A stretch of DNA of 64,000 nt from Lamellibrachia columna (GCA_963662155.1 OY759269.1:16639022-16703021); one strand, 5' to 3'; numbered from the stretch's first letter, positions 27,898-42,145 are shown. Translations and numbers: made by a program. The notes: generated by a model from the letters alone, not told the origin.

Positions 27898-28254
27898 TCA
27901 ACTGATTTAGACTATCGCAAATCCGGTTCGTTGGTGTCTAAATATGTAATGTGTAAATAGTATGTGTGACATCCGCAGTCGATTTGATAAAAAATGCCTA
28001 ATTTTCGTTACATCTGTGAAGACTCAAAATAGTGGGTAGCCAAAATTGTGTACATTGTGCGGATCAATGCCTATCACGGGCGCGACGTCCATCATCTCGA
28101 TCACATGACAAAGTTACGAAATTCCACCAGTGGTGAAATTCAGAGTTTTCACCGTTCCCGTTTCACTTCACTTAATGTTTGACTAAACATTTAGTAATTT
28201 AGTAGTTTGTCTGATGATTTCACAGATAACTACATACAAAAGTTGCACAAACGA
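27898..28254 (+). repeat. Dispersed repeat, locus B, bordering the satellite array
   Basis: Its left (27898-27932) and right (28243-28254) parts match the continuous 2548-2592 of locus A, in the same orientation. The 310 bp between them include a segment (about 28010-28180) that matches 2668-2830 of locus A in reverse complement, with TTTCACC..GGTGAAATT and CATGTGATCG landmarks. So locus B is a rearranged form of the locus A repeat, and the satellite begins exactly where the single monomer stands in locus A. Confidence 0.7.
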
Positions 28255-28310
28255 GCTAGCATGTTGCATTAGATAGTAGAGTTAGCATATTGCAGTGGAT
28301 ACTAGAGCAA
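28255..28310 (+). repeat. Diverged edge monomers of the array
   Basis: The first unit (GCATGTTGCATTAGATAGTAG) and second unit (with CATATT and CTAG) differ from the interior consensus. The second is identical over 22 bp to the solitary monomer at 2596-2617. Confidence 0.85.
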
Positions 28311-29821
28311 ACATGTTGCAGTGGATACAAGAGCAAGCATGTTGCAGTGGAAACTAGAGCTAGCATGTTGCAGTGGATACTAAAGCAAGCATGTTGCAGT
28401 GGAAACTAGAGCTAGCATGTTGCAGCGGATACTAAAGCAAGCATGTTGCAGTGGATACTAAAGCAAGCATGTTGCAATGGAAACTAGAGCTAGCATGTTG
28501 CAGTGGATACTAAAGCAATCATGTTGCAGTGGATATTAAAGCAAGCATGTTGCAGTGGATACTAAAGCAAGCATGTTGCAGTGGAAACTAGAGCAAGCAT
28601 GTTGCAGTGGATACTAAGCAAGCATGTTGCAGTCGATACTAAAGCAAGCATGTTGCAGTGGATACTAAATCAAGCATGTTGCAATGGAAAATAGAGCTAG
28701 CATGTTGCAGTGGATACTAAAGCAAGCATGTTGCAGTGGATACTAAAGCAAGCATGTTGCAGTGGAAACTAGAGCTAGCATGTTGCAGTGGATACTAAAG
28801 CAAGCATGTTGCAGTGGATATTAAAGCAAGCATGTTGCAGTGGATACTAAAGCAAGCATGTTACAGTGGAAACTAGAGCAAGCATGTTGCAGTGGATACT
28901 AAGCAAGCATGTTGCAGTGGATACTAAAGCAAGCATGTTGCAGTGGATACTAAATCAAGCATGTTGCAATGGAAACTAGAGCTAGCATGTTGCAGTGGAT
29001 ACTAAAGCAAGCATGTTGCAGTGGATAATAAAGCAAGCATGTTGCAGTGGATACTAAAGCAAGCATTTTGCAGTGGAAACTAGAGCTAGCATGTTGCAGT
29101 GGATACTAAAGCAAGCATGTTTCAGTTGATACTAAAGCAAGCATGTTGCAGGGGATACTAAAGCATGCATGTTGCAGTGGATACTAAAGCAAGCATGTTG
29201 CAGTGGATACTAAAGCAAGCATGTTGCAGTGGATAATAAAGCAAGCATGTTGCAGTGGATAATAAAGCAAGCATGTTGCAGTGGATACTAAAAGAAAGCA
29301 TGTTGCAGTGGATATTAAAGCAAGCATGTTGCAGTGGATACTAGAGCAAGCCTGTTGCAGTGGATACTAAAGCAAGCATGTTGCAGTGGCTACTAAAGCA
29401 AGCATGTTGCAGTGGATACTAAAGCAAGCATGTTGCAGTGGATACTAAAGCAAGCATGTTGCAGTGGATACTAAAGCAAGCATGTTGCAGTGGATACTAA
29501 AGCAAGCATGTTGCAATGGATACAAAAGCAGGTTGCAGTGGATACTAAAGCAAGCATGTTGCAGTGGATACTAAAGCAAGCATGTTGCAGTGGATAATAA
29601 AGCAAGCATGTTGCAGTGGATACTAGAGCAAGCATGTTGCAGTGGAAACTAGAGCAAGCATGTTGCAGTGGATACTAAAGCAAGCATGTTGCAGTGGATA
29701 CTAAAGCATGTTGCAGTGGATAATAAAGCAAGCATGTTGCAGTGGATACTAAAGCAAGCATGTTGCAGTGGATACTAAAGCATGTTGCAGTGGATACTAA
29801 AGCAAGCATGTTGCAGTGGAT

Positions 29822-30553
29822 AATAAAGCATGTTACAGTGGATACTAAAGCATATTACAGTGGATACTAAAGCATGTTACAGTTGATACTAAAGCATGTT
29901 ACAGTGGATACTAAAGCATGTTACAAGGTACACTAAAGCATGTTACAGTGGACACTAAAGCATGTTACAATGGACACTAAAGCATGTTACAGTGGATACT
30001 AAAGCATGTTGCAGTGGACACTAAAGCATGTTGCAGAGGATACTAAAGCATGTTACAGTGGATATTAAAGCATGTTACAGTGTATACTAAAGCATGTTGC
30101 AATGGATACTAAAGCATGTTGCAGTGGATACTAAAGCATGTTGCAGTGGATATTAAAGCATGTTGCAGTGGGTAATAAAGCATGTTACAGTGGATACTAA
30201 AGCATATTACAGTGGATACTAAAGCATGTTACAGTGGATACTAAAGCACGTTGCAGTGGATACTAAAGCATGTTGCAGTGGATACTAAGGCATGTTGCAG
30301 TGGATACTAAAGAATGTTGCAGTGGATATTAAAGCATGTTGCAGTGGATAGTAAAGCATGTTACAGTGGATACTAAAGCATATTACAGTGGATACTAAAG
30401 CATGTTACAGTGGATACTAAAGCATGTTGCAGTGGATACTAAAGTATGTTGCAGTGGATACTAAAGCATGTTGCAGTGGATACTAAAGCATGTTACTGTG
30501 GATACTAAAGCATGTTACAGTTGATACTAAAGCATGTTGCAGTGGATACTAAA
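29822..30553 (+). repeat. Block of short 22-bp monomers with TTACAG variants (copy 1)
   Basis: Nearly every unit here is the 22-bp form, many with GTTACAG or ATTACAG in place of GTTGCAG. Related blocks recur at about 32385-32930 and 37313-37858. Confidence 0.85.
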
Positions 30554-31479
30554 GCAAGCATGTTGCAGTGGAAACTAGAGCTAGTATGTTGCAGTGGATA
30601 CTAAAGCAAGCATGTTGCAGTGGATACTAAAGCAAGCATGTTGCAGTGGATAATAAAGCAAGTATGTTGCAGTGGATACTAAAGCAAGCATGTTGCAGTG
30701 GATACTAGAGCAAGCAAGCATGTTGCAGTGGATACTAAAGCAAGCATGTTGCAGTGGATACTAAAGCAAGCATGTTGCAGTGGATACTAAAGCAAGCATG
30801 TTGCAGTGGATACTAAAGCAAGCATGTTACAGTGGATACTAAAGCAAGCATATTGCAGTGAATACTAAAGCAAGCATGTTGCAGTGGATACTAAAGCATG
30901 TTGCAGTGAATACTAAAGCAAGCATGTTGCAGTGGATACTAAAGCATGTTGCAATGGATACTAAAGCAAGCATGTTGCAGTGGATATTAAAGCATGTTGC
31001 AGTGGATACTAAATCAAGCATGTTGCAGTGGATATTAAAGCATGTTCTAGTGGAAACTAAAGCAAGCATGTTGCAGTGGATACTAAAGCAAGCATGTTGC
31101 AGTGGATACTAAAGCATGTTGCAGTGGATACTAAAGCAAGCATGTTGCAGTGTATACTAGAGCAAGCATGTTGCAGTGGATACTAAAGCAAGCATGTTGC
31201 AGTGGATACTAAAGCAAACATGTTGCAGTGGATACTAAAGCAAGCATGTTGCAGTGGATACTAAAGCAAGCATGTTGCAGTGGATACTAAGGCAAGCATG
31301 TTGCAGTGGATACTAAAGCAAGAATGTTGCAGTGGATACTAAAGCATGTTGCAGTGAATATTAAAGCAAGCATGTTGCAGTGGATACTAAAGCATGTTGC
31401 AATGGATAGTATAGCAAGCATGTTGCAGTGGATACTAAAGCAAGCATGTTGCAGTGGAAACTAGAGCTAGCATGTTGCA

Positions 31480-34400
31480 GTGGATACTAAAGCAAGCATG
31501 TTGCAGTGGAACTAAAGCAAGCATGTTGCAGTTGATACTAAAGCAAGCATGTTGCAGCGGATACTAGAGCAGGCATGTTTCAGAGGAAACTAGAGGAAGC
31601 ATGTTGCAGTGGATACTAAAGCAAGCATGTTGCAGTGGATACTAAAGCAAGCATGTTGCAGTTGATACCTGAGCTAGCATGTTGCAGTTGATACTAAAGC
31701 AAGCATGTTGCAATGGATACTAAAGCAAGCATGTTGCAGTTGATACTAAAGCAAGCATGTTGCAATGGACACTAAAGCAAGCATGTTGCAGTGGATACTA
31801 AAGCAAGCATGTTGCAGTGGATACTAAAGCAAGCATGTTGCAGTGGATACTAAAGCAAGCATGTTGCAGTGGATAATAAAGCAAGCATGTTGCAGTGGAT
31901 AATAAAGCAAGCATATTGCTGTGAATACTAAAGCAAGCATGTTGCAGTGGATACTAAACCATGTTGCAGTGAATACTAAAGCAAGCATGTTGCAGTGGAT
32001 ACTAAAGCATGTTGCTATGGATACTAAAGCAAGCATGTTGCAGTGGATACTAAAGCATGTTGCAGTGGATACTAAATCAAGCATGTTGCAGTGGATATTA
32101 AAGCATGTTCTAGTGGATACTAAAGCAAGCATGTTGCAGTGGATACTAAAGCAAGCATGTTGCAGTGGATACTAAAGCATGTTGCAGTGGATACTAAAGC
32201 AAGCATGTTGCAGTGGATACTAGAGCAAGCATGTTGCAGTGGATACTAAAGCAAGCATGTTGCAGTGGATACTAAAGCAAGCATGTTGCAGTGGATACTA
32301 AAGCAAGCATGTTGCAGTGGATACTAAAGCAAGCATGTTGCAGTGGATACTAAAGCATTTTGCAGTGAATACTAAAGCAAGCATGTTGCAGTGGACACTA
32401 AAGCATGTTGCAGAGGATACTAAAGCATGTTACAGTGGATATTAAAGCATGTTACAGTGTATACTAAAGCATGTTGCAATGGATACTAAAGCATGTTGCA
32501 GTGGATACTAAAGCATGTTGCAGTGGATATTAAAGCATGTTGCAGTGGGTAATAAAGCATGTTACAGTGGATACTAAAGCATATTACAGTGGATACTAAA
32601 GCATGTTACAGTGGATACTAAAGCACGTTGCAGTGGATACTAAAGCATGTTGCAGTGGATACTAAGGCATGTTGCAGTGGATACTAAAGAATGTTGCAGT
32701 GGATATTAAAGCATGTTGCAGTGGATAGTAAAGCATGTTACAGTGGATACTAAAGAATATTACAGTGGATACTAAAGCATGTTACAGTGGATACTAAAAC
32801 ATGTTGCAGTGGATACTAAAGCATGTTGCAGTGGATACTAAAGCATGTTGCAGTGGATACTAAAGCATGTTACTGTGGATACTAAAGCATGTTACAGTTG
32901 ATACTAAAGCATGTTGCAGTGGATACTAAAGGAAGCATGTTGCAGTGGAAACTAGAGCTAGTATGTTGCAGTGGATACTAAAGCAAGCATGTTGCATTGG
33001 ATACTAAAGCAAGCATGTTGCAGTGGATAATAAAGCAAGCATGTTGCAGTGGATACTAAAGCAAGCATGTTGCAGTGGATACTAGAGCAAGCAAGCATGT
33101 TGCAGTGGATACTAAAGCAAGCATGTTGCAGTGGATACTAAAGAAAGCATGTTGCAGTGGATACTAAAGCAAGCATGTTGCAGTGGATACTAAAGCAAGC
33201 ATGTTACAGTGGATACTAAAGCAAGCATGTTGCAGTGAATACTAAAGCAAGCATGTTGCAGTGGATACTAAAGCATGTTGCAGTGAATACTAAAGCAAGC
33301 ATGTTGCAGTGGATACTAAAGCATGTTGCAATGGATACTAAAGCAAGCATGTTGCAGTGGATATTAAAGCATGTTGCAGTGGATACTAAATCAAGCATGT
33401 TGCAGTGGATATTAAAGCATGTTCTAGTGGAAACTAAAGCAAGCATGTTGCAGTGGATACTAAAGCAAGCATGTTGCAGTGGATACTAAAGCATGTTGCA
33501 GTGGATACTAAAGCAAGCATGTTGCAGTGGATACTAGAGCAAGCATGTTGCAGTGGATACTAAAGCAAGCATGTTGCAGTGGATACTAAAGCAAGCATGT
33601 TGCAGTGGATACTAAAGCAAGCATGTTGCAGTGGATACTAAAGCAAGCATGTTGCAGTGGATACTAAGGCAAGCATGTTGCAGTGGATACTAAAGCAAGA
33701 ATGTTGCAGTGGATACTAAAGCATGTTGCAGTGAATATTAAAGCAAGCATGTTGCAGTGGATACTAAAGCATGTTGCAATGGATAGTATAGCAAGCATGT
33801 TGCAGTGGATACCAAAGCAAGCATGTTGCAGTGGAAACTAGAGCTAGCATGTTGCAGTGGATACTAAAGCAAGCATGTTGCAGTGGAACTAAAGCAAGCA
33901 TATTGCAGTTGATACTAAAGCAAGCATGTTGCAGCGGATACTAGAGCAGGCATGTTTCAGAGGAAACTAGAGCAAGCATGTTGCAGTGGATACTAAAGCA
34001 AGCATGTTGCAGTGGATACTAAAGCAAGCATGTTGCAGTGGATACCTGAGCTAGCATGTTGCAGTTGATACTAAAGCAAGCATGTTGCAATGGATACTAA
34101 AGCAAGCATGTTGCAGTTGATACTAAAGCAAGCATGTTGCAATGGACACTAAAGCAAGCATGTTGCAGTGGATACTAAAGCAAGCATGTTGCAGTGGATA
34201 CTAAAGCATGTTGCAGTGAATACTAAAGCAAGCATGTTGCAGTGGATACTAAAGCAAGCATGTTGCAGTGGATACTAAAGCAAGCATGTTGCAGTGGATA
34301 CTAAAGCAAGCATGTTGCAGTGGATACTAAAGCAAGCATGTTGCAGTGGATACTAAAGCAAGCATATTGCTGTGAATACTAAAGCAAGCATGTTGCAGTG

Positions 34401-36408
34401 GATACTAAAGCATGTTGCAGTGAATACTAAAGCAAGCATGTTGCAGTGGATACTAAAGCATGTTGCTATGGATACTAAAGCAAGCATGTTGCAGTGGATA
34501 CTAAAGCATGTTGCAGTGGATACTAAATCAAGCATGTTGCAGTGGATATTAAAGCATGTTCTAATGGATACTAAAGCAAGCATGTTGCAGTGGATACTAA
34601 AGCAAGCATGTTGCAATGGATACTAAAGCATGTTGCAGTGGATACTAAAGCAAGCATGTTGCAGTGGATACTAGAGCAAGCATGTTGCAGTGGATACTAA
34701 AGCAAGCATGTTGCAGTGGATACTAAAGCAAGCATGTTGCAGTGGATACTAAAGCAAGCATGTTGCAGTGGATACTAAAGCAAGCATGTTGCAGTGGATA
34801 CTAAAGCAAGCATGTTGCAGTGGAACTAAAGCAAGCATGTTGCAGTTGATACTAAAGCAAGCATGTTGCAGCGGATACTAGAGCAGGCATGTTTCAGAGG
34901 AAACTAGAGCAAGCATGTTGCAGTGGATACTAAAGCAAGCATGTTGCAGTGGATACTAAAGCAAGCATGTTGCAGTGGATACTAAAGCATGTTGCAGTGG
35001 ATAACAAAGCAAGCATGTTGCAGTGGATACTAAAGCATGTTGCAGTGAATACTAAAGCATGTTGCAGTGGATACTAAAGCAAGCATGTTGCAGTGGATAC
35101 TAAAGCATTTTGCAGTGAATACTAAAGCAAGCTTGTTGCAGTGGATACTAAAGCATGTTGCAATGGATACTATAGCAAGCATGTTGCAGTGGATACTAAA
35201 GCATGTTGCAGTGGATACTAAAGCAAGCATGTTGCAGTGGATACTAGAGCAAGCATGTTGCAGTGGATACTAAAGCATGTTGCAGTGGATACTAAAGCAA
35301 GCATGTTGCAGTGGATACTAGAGCAAGCATGTTGCAGTGGATACTAAAGCAAGCATGTTGCAGTGAATACTAAAGCAAGCATGTTGCAGTGGATACTAAA
35401 GCAAGCATGTTGCAATGGATACTAAAGCAAGCATGTTGCAGTGGATACTAAAGCAAGCATGTTGCAGTGGATACTAAAGCAAGCATGTTGCAGTGGATAC
35501 TAAAGCATTTTGCAGTGAATACTAAAGCAAGCATGTTGCAGTGGATACTAAAGCATGTTGCAATGGAAACTATAGCAAGCATGTTGCAGTGGATACTAAA
35601 GCAAGCATGTTGCAGTGGAAACTAGAGCTAGCATGTTGCAGTGGATACTAAAGCAAGCATGTTGCAGTGGAACTAAAGCAAGCATGTTGCAGTTGATACT
35701 AAAGCAAGCATGTTGCAGCGGATACTAGAGCAGGCATGTTTCAGAGGAAACTAGAGCAAGCATGTTGCAGTGGATACTAAAGCAAGAATGTTGCAGTGGA
35801 TACTAAAGCAAGCATGTTGCAGTGGATACCTGAGCTAGCATGTTGCAGTTGATACTAAAGCAAGCATGTTGCAATGGATACTAAAGGAAGAATGTTGCAG
35901 TTGATACTAAAGCAAGCATGTTGCAATGGATACTAAAGCAAGCATGTTGCAGTGGATACTAAAGCAAGCATGTTGCAGTGGATACTAAAGCATGTTGCAG
36001 TGAATACTAAAGCAAGCATGTTGCAGTGGATACTAAAGCATGTTGCAATGGATACTAAAGCAAGCATGTTGCAATGGATACTAAAGCAAGCATGTTGCTG
36101 TTGAAACTAGAGCTAACAAGTTGCAATGGATACTAAAGGAAGCATGTTGCAGTGGAAACTAAAGCAAGCATGTAGCAGTGGATATTAGAGCAAGCATGTT
36201 TCAGAGGAAACTAGAGCAAGCTTGTTGCACTGGATACTAAAGCATGTTGCAGTGGATACTAAAGCAAGCATGTTGCAGTGGATACTAGAGCAAGCATGTT
36301 GCAGTGGATACTAAAGCAAGCATGTTGCAGTGGATACTAAAGCAAGCTTGTTGCAGTGGATACTAAAGCAAGCATGTTGCAGTGGATACTAAAGCAAGCA
36401 TGTTGCAG
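31480..36408 (+). repeat. 4,928-bp higher-order unit, first copy
   Basis: Landmark variants repeat with a constant offset of 4,928 bp in the following copy: the isolated GGAACTAAAG deletion, GGATACCTGAGCTAGC, TTCTAGTGG, GGATAACAAAG and the 22-mer block. The start is set where 31480 onward begins to match 36408 onward; before it the two differ at a GAAACTAGAGCTAGC unit. Confidence 0.85.
32385..32930 (+). repeat. Block of 22-bp monomers (copy 2)
   Basis: Matches the right part of copy 1 with an offset of 2,377 bp (for example GTTACAGTTG at 30514 and 32891) and copy 3 with an offset of 4,928 bp. Confidence 0.85.
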
Positions 36409-39400
36409 TGGATACTAAAGCAAGCATGTTGCAGTGGAACTAAAGCAAGCATGTTGCAGTTGATACTAAAGCAAGCATGTTGCAGCGGATACTAGAGCAG
36501 GCATGTTTCAGAGGAAACTAGAGCAAGCATGTTGCAGTGGATACTAAAGCAAGCATGTTGCAGTGGATACTAAAGCAAGCATGTTGCAGTTGATACCTGA
36601 GCTAGCATGTTGCAGTTGATACTAAAGCAAGCATGTTGCAATGGATACTAAAGCAAGCATGTTGCAGTTGATACTAAAGCAAGCATGTTGCAATGGACAC
36701 TAAAGCAAGCATGTTGCAGTGGATACTAAAGCAAGCATGTTGCAGTGGATACTAAAGCAAGCATGTTGCAGTGGATACTAAAGCAAGCATGTTGCAGTGG
36801 ATAATAAAGCAAGCATGTTGCAGTGGATAATAAAGCAAGCATATTGCTGTGAATACTAAAGCAAGCATGTTGCAGTGGATACTAAACCATGTTGCAGTGA
36901 ATACTAAAGCAAGCATGTTGCAGTGGATACTAAAGCATGTTGCTATGGATACTAAAGCAAGCATGTTGCAGTGGATACTAAAGCATGTTGCAGTGGATAC
37001 TAAATCAAGCATGTTGCAGTGGATATTAAAGCATGTTCTAGTGGATACTAAAGCAAGCATGTTGCAGTGGATACTAAAGCAAGCATGTTGCAGTGGATAC
37101 TAAAGCATGTTGCAGTGGATACTAAAGCAAGCATGTTGCAGTGGATACTAGAGCAAGCATGTTGCAGTGGATACTAAAGCAAGCATGTTGCAGTGGATAC
37201 TAAAGCAAGCATGTTGCAGTGGATACTAAAGCAAGCATGTTGCAGTGGATACTAAAGCAAGCATGTTGCAGTGGATACTAAAGCATTTTGCAGTGAATAC
37301 TAAAGCAAGCATGTTGCAGTGGACACTAAAGCATGTTGCAGAGGATACTAAAGCATGTTACAGTGGATATTAAAGCATGTTACAGTGTATACTAAAGCAT
37401 GTTGCAATGGATACTAAAGCATGTTGCAGTGGATACTAAAGCATGTTGCAGTGGATATTAAAGCATGTTGCAGTGGGTAATAAAGCATGTTACAGTGGAT
37501 ACTAAAGCATATTACAGTGGATACTAAAGCATGTTACAGTGGATACTAAAGCACGTTGCAGTGGATACTAAAGCATGTTGCAGTGGATACTAAGGCATGT
37601 TGCAGTGGATACTAAAGAATGTTGCAGTGGATATTAAAGCATGTTGCAGTGGATAGTAAAGCATGTTACAGTGGATACTAAAGAATATTACAGTGGATAC
37701 TAAAGCATGTTACAGTGGATACTAAAACATGTTGCAGTGGATACTAAAGCATGTTGCAGTGGATACTAAAGCATGTTGCAGTGGATACTAAAGCATGTTA
37801 CTGTGGATACTAAAGCATGTTACAGTTGATACTAAAGCATGTTGCAGTGGATACTAAAGGAAGCATGTTGCAGTGGAAACTAGAGCTAGTATGTTGCAGT
37901 GGATACTAAAGCAAGCATGTTGCATTGGATACTAAAGCAAGCATGTTGCAGTGGATAATAAAGCAAGCATGTTGCAGTGGATACTAAAGCAAGCATGTTG
38001 CAGTGGATACTAGAGCAAGCAAGCATGTTGCAGTGGATACTAAAGCAAGCATGTTGCAGTGGATACTAAAGAAAGCATGTTGCAGTGGATACTAAAGCAA
38101 GCATGTTGCAGTGGATACTAAAGCAAGCATGTTACAGTGGATACTAAAGCAAGCATGTTGCAGTGAATACTAAAGCAAGCATGTTGCAGTGGATACTAAA
38201 GCATGTTGCAGTGAATACTAAAGCAAGCATGTTGCAGTGGATACTAAAGCATGTTGCAATGGATACTAAAGCAAGCATGTTGCAGTGGATATTAAAGCAT
38301 GTTGCAGTGGATACTAAATCAAGCATGTTGCAGTGGATATTAAAGCATGTTCTAGTGGAAACTAAAGCAAGCATGTTGCAGTGGATACTAAAGCAAGCAT
38401 GTTGCAGTGGATACTAAAGCATGTTGCAGTGGATACTAAAGCAAGCATGTTGCAGTGGATACTAGAGCAAGCATGTTGCAGTGGATACTAAAGCAAGCAT
38501 GTTGCAGTGGATACTAAAGCAAGCATGTTGCAGTGGATACTAAAGCAAGCATGTTGCAGTGGATACTAAAGCAAGCATGTTGCAGTGGATACTAAGGCAA
38601 GCATGTTGCAGTGGATACTAAAGCAAGAATGTTGCAGTGGATACTAAAGCATGTTGCAGTGAATATTAAAGCAAGCATGTTGCAGTGGATACTAAAGCAT
38701 GTTGCAATGGATAGTATAGCAAGCATGTTGCAGTGGATACCAAAGCAAGCATGTTGCAGTGGAAACTAGAGCTAGCATGTTGCAGTGGATACTAAAGCAA
38801 GCATGTTGCAGTGGAACTAAAGCAAGCATATTGCAGTTGATACTAAAGCAAGCATGTTGCAGCGGATACTAGAGCAGGCATGTTTCAGAGGAAACTAGAG
38901 CAAGCATGTTGCAGTGGATACTAAAGCAAGCATGTTGCAGTGGATACTAAAGCAAGCATGTTGCAGTGGATACCTGAGCTAGCATGTTGCAGTTGATACT
39001 AAAGCAAGCATGTTGCAATGGATACTAAAGCAAGCATGTTGCAGTTGATACTAAAGCAAGCATGTTGCAATGGACACTAAAGCAAGCATGTTGCAGTGGA
39101 TACTAAAGCAAGCATGTTGCAGTGGATACTAAAGCATGTTGCAGTGAATACTAAAGCAAGCATGTTGCAGTGGATACTAAAGCAAGCATGTTGCAGTGGA
39201 TACTAAAGCAAGCATGTTGCAGTGGATACTAAAGCAAGCATGTTGCAGTGGATACTAAAGCAAGCATGTTGCAGTGGATACTAAAGCAAGCATATTGCTG
39301 TGAATACTAAAGCAAGCATGTTGCAGTGGATACTAAAGCATGTTGCAGTGAATACTAAAGCAAGCATGTTGCAGTGGATACTAAAGCATGTTGCTATGGA

Positions 39401-41340
39401 TACTAAAGCAAGCATGTTGCAGTGGATACTAAAGCATGTTGCAGTGGATACTAAATCAAGCATGTTGCAGTGGATATTAAAGCATGTTCTAATGGATACT
39501 AAAGCAAGCATGTTGCAGTGGATACTAAAGCAAGCATGTTGCAATGGATACTAAAGCATGTTGCAGTGGATACTAAAGCAAGCATGTTGCAGTGGATACT
39601 AGAGCAAGCATGTTGCAGTGGATACTAAAGCAAGCATGTTGCAGTGGATACTAAAGCAAGCATGTTGCAGTGGATACTAAAGCAAGCATGTTGCAGTGGA
39701 TACTAAAGCAAGCATGTTGCAGTGGATACTAAAGCAAGCATGTTGCAGTGGAACTAAAGCAAGCATGTTGCAGTTGATACTAAAGCAAGCATGTTGCAGC
39801 GGATACTAGAGCAGGCATGTTTCAGAGGAAACTAGAGCAAGCATGTTGCAGTGGATACTAAAGCAAGCATGTTGCAGTGGATACTAAAGCAAGCATGTTG
39901 CAGTGGATACTAAAGCATGTTGCAGTGGATAACAAAGCAAGCATGTTGCAGTGGATACTAAAGCATGTTGCAGTGAATACTAAAGCATGTTGCAGTGGAT
40001 ACTAAAGCAAGCATGTTGCAGTGGATACTAAAGCATTTTGCAGTGAATACTAAAGCAAGCTTGTTGCAGTGGATACTAAAGCATGTTGCAATGGATACTA
40101 TAGCAAGCATGTTGCAGTGGATACTAAAGCATGTTGCAGTGGATACTAAAGCAAGCATGTTGCAGTGGATACTAGAGCAAGCATGTTGCAGTGGATACTA
40201 AAGCATGTTGCAGTGGATACTAAAGCAAGCATGTTGCAGTGGATACTAGAGCAAGCATGTTGCAGTGGATACTAAAGCAAGCATGTTGCAGTGAATACTA
40301 AAGCAAGCATGTTGCAGTGGATACTAAAGCAAGCATGTTGCAATGGATACTAAAGCAAGCATGTTGCAGTGGATACTAAAGCAAGCATGTTGCAGTGGAT
40401 ACTAAAGCAAGCATGTTGCAGTGGATACTAAAGCATTTTGCAGTGAATACTAAAGCAAGCATGTTGCAGTGGATACTAAAGCATGTTGCAATGGAAACTA
40501 TAGCAAGCATGTTGCAGTGGATACTAAAGCAAGCATGTTGCAGTGGAAACTAGAGCTAGCATGTTGCAGTGGATACTAAAGCAAGCATGTTGCAGTGGAA
40601 CTAAAGCAAGCATGTTGCAGTTGATACTAAAGCAAGCATGTTGCAGCGGATACTAGAGCAGGCATGTTTCAGAGGAAACTAGAGCAAGCATGTTGCAGTG
40701 GATACTAAAGCAAGAATGTTGCAGTGGATACTAAAGCAAGCATGTTGCAGTGGATACCTGAGCTAGCATGTTGCAGTTGATACTAAAGCAAGCATGTTGC
40801 AATGGATACTAAAGCAAGCATGTTGCAGTGGATACTAAAGCAAGCATGTTGCAGTGGATACTAAAGCATGTTGCAGTGAATACTAAAGCAAGCATGTTGC
40901 AGTGGATACTAAAGCATGTTGCAATGGATACTAAAGCAAGCATGTTGCAATGGATACTAAAGCAAGCATGTTGCTGTTGAAACTAGAGCTAACAAGTTGC
41001 AATGGATACTAAAGGAAGCATGTTGCAGTGGAAACTAAAGCAAGCATGTAGCAGTGGATATTAGAGCAAGCATGTTTCAGAGGAAACTAGAGCAAGCTTG
41101 TTGCACTGGATACTAAAGCATGTTGCAGTGGATACTAAAGCAAGCATGTTGCAGTGGATACTAGAGCAAGCATGTTGCAGTGGATACTAAAGCAAGCATG
41201 TTGCAGTGGATACTAAAGCAAGCTTGTTGCAGTGGATACTAAAGCAAGCATGTTGCAGTGGATACTAAAGCAAGCATGTTGCAGTGGATACTAAAGCAAG
41301 CATGTTGCAGTGGAACTAAAGCAAGCATGTTGCAGTTGAT
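36408..41340 (+). repeat. 4,928-bp higher-order unit, second copy
   Basis: Near-identical to 31480-36408. After about 40805 the offset falls to 4,876 because exactly 52 bp (two 26-bp monomers, including the GGAAGAATG unit) are missing. A 52-bp step is what slippage or unequal exchange by whole monomers would produce. Confidence 0.85.
37313..37858 (+). repeat. Block of 22-bp monomers (copy 3)
   Basis: Lies within the second 4,928-bp unit and corresponds to 32385-32930 base for base at most positions. Confidence 0.85.
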
Positions 41341-41499
41341 ACTAAAGCAAGCATGTTGCAGCGGATACTAGAGCAGGCATGTTTCAGAGGAAACTAGAGC
41401 AAGCATGTTGCAGTGGATACTAAAGCAAGCATGTTGCAGTGGATACTAAAGCAAGCATGTTGCAGTGGATACCTGAGCTAGCATGTTGCAGTTGATACT

Positions 41500-42145
41500 A
41501 AAGCAAGCATGTTGCAACGGATACTAAAGCAAGCATGTTGCAGTTGATACTAAAGCAAGCATGTTGCAATGGACACTAAAGCAAGCATGTTGCAGTGGAT
41601 ACTAAAGCAAGCATGTTGCAGTGGATACTAAAGCATGTTGCAGTGAATAATAAAGCAAGCATGTTGCAGTGGATACTAAAGCAAGCATGTTGCAGTGGAT
41701 ACTAAAGCAAGCATGTTGCAGTGGATACTAAAGCAAGCATGTTGCAGTGGATACTAAAGCAAGCATGTTGCAGTGGATACTAAAGCAAGCATATTGCTGT
41801 GAATACTAAAGCAAGCATGTTGCAGTGGATACTAAAGCATGTTGCAGTGAATACTAAAGCAAGCATGTTGCAGTGGATACTAAAGCATGTTGCTATGGAT
41901 ACTAAAGCAAGCATGTTGCAGTGGATACTAAAGCATGTTGCAGTGGATACTAAATCAAGCATGTTGCAGTGGATATTAAAGCATGTTATAATGGATACTA
42001 AAGCAAGCATGTTGCAGTGGATACTAAAGCAAGCATGTTGCAGTGGATACTAAAGCATGTTGCAGTGGATACTAAAGCAAGCATGTTGCAGTGGATACTA
42101 GAGCAAGCATGTTGCAGTGGATACTAAAGCAAGCATGTTGCAGTG
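41500..42145 (+). repeat. Segment repeated at +1,740 bp (first copy)
   Basis: Matches 43240-43885, sharing the rare GCAACGG, GTGAATAATAAAG and TTATAATGG variants. The sequence between (about 42440-42960) matches 35000-35460 and 39930-40390, so this part of the array is a mosaic of earlier higher-order pieces. Confidence 0.8.
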
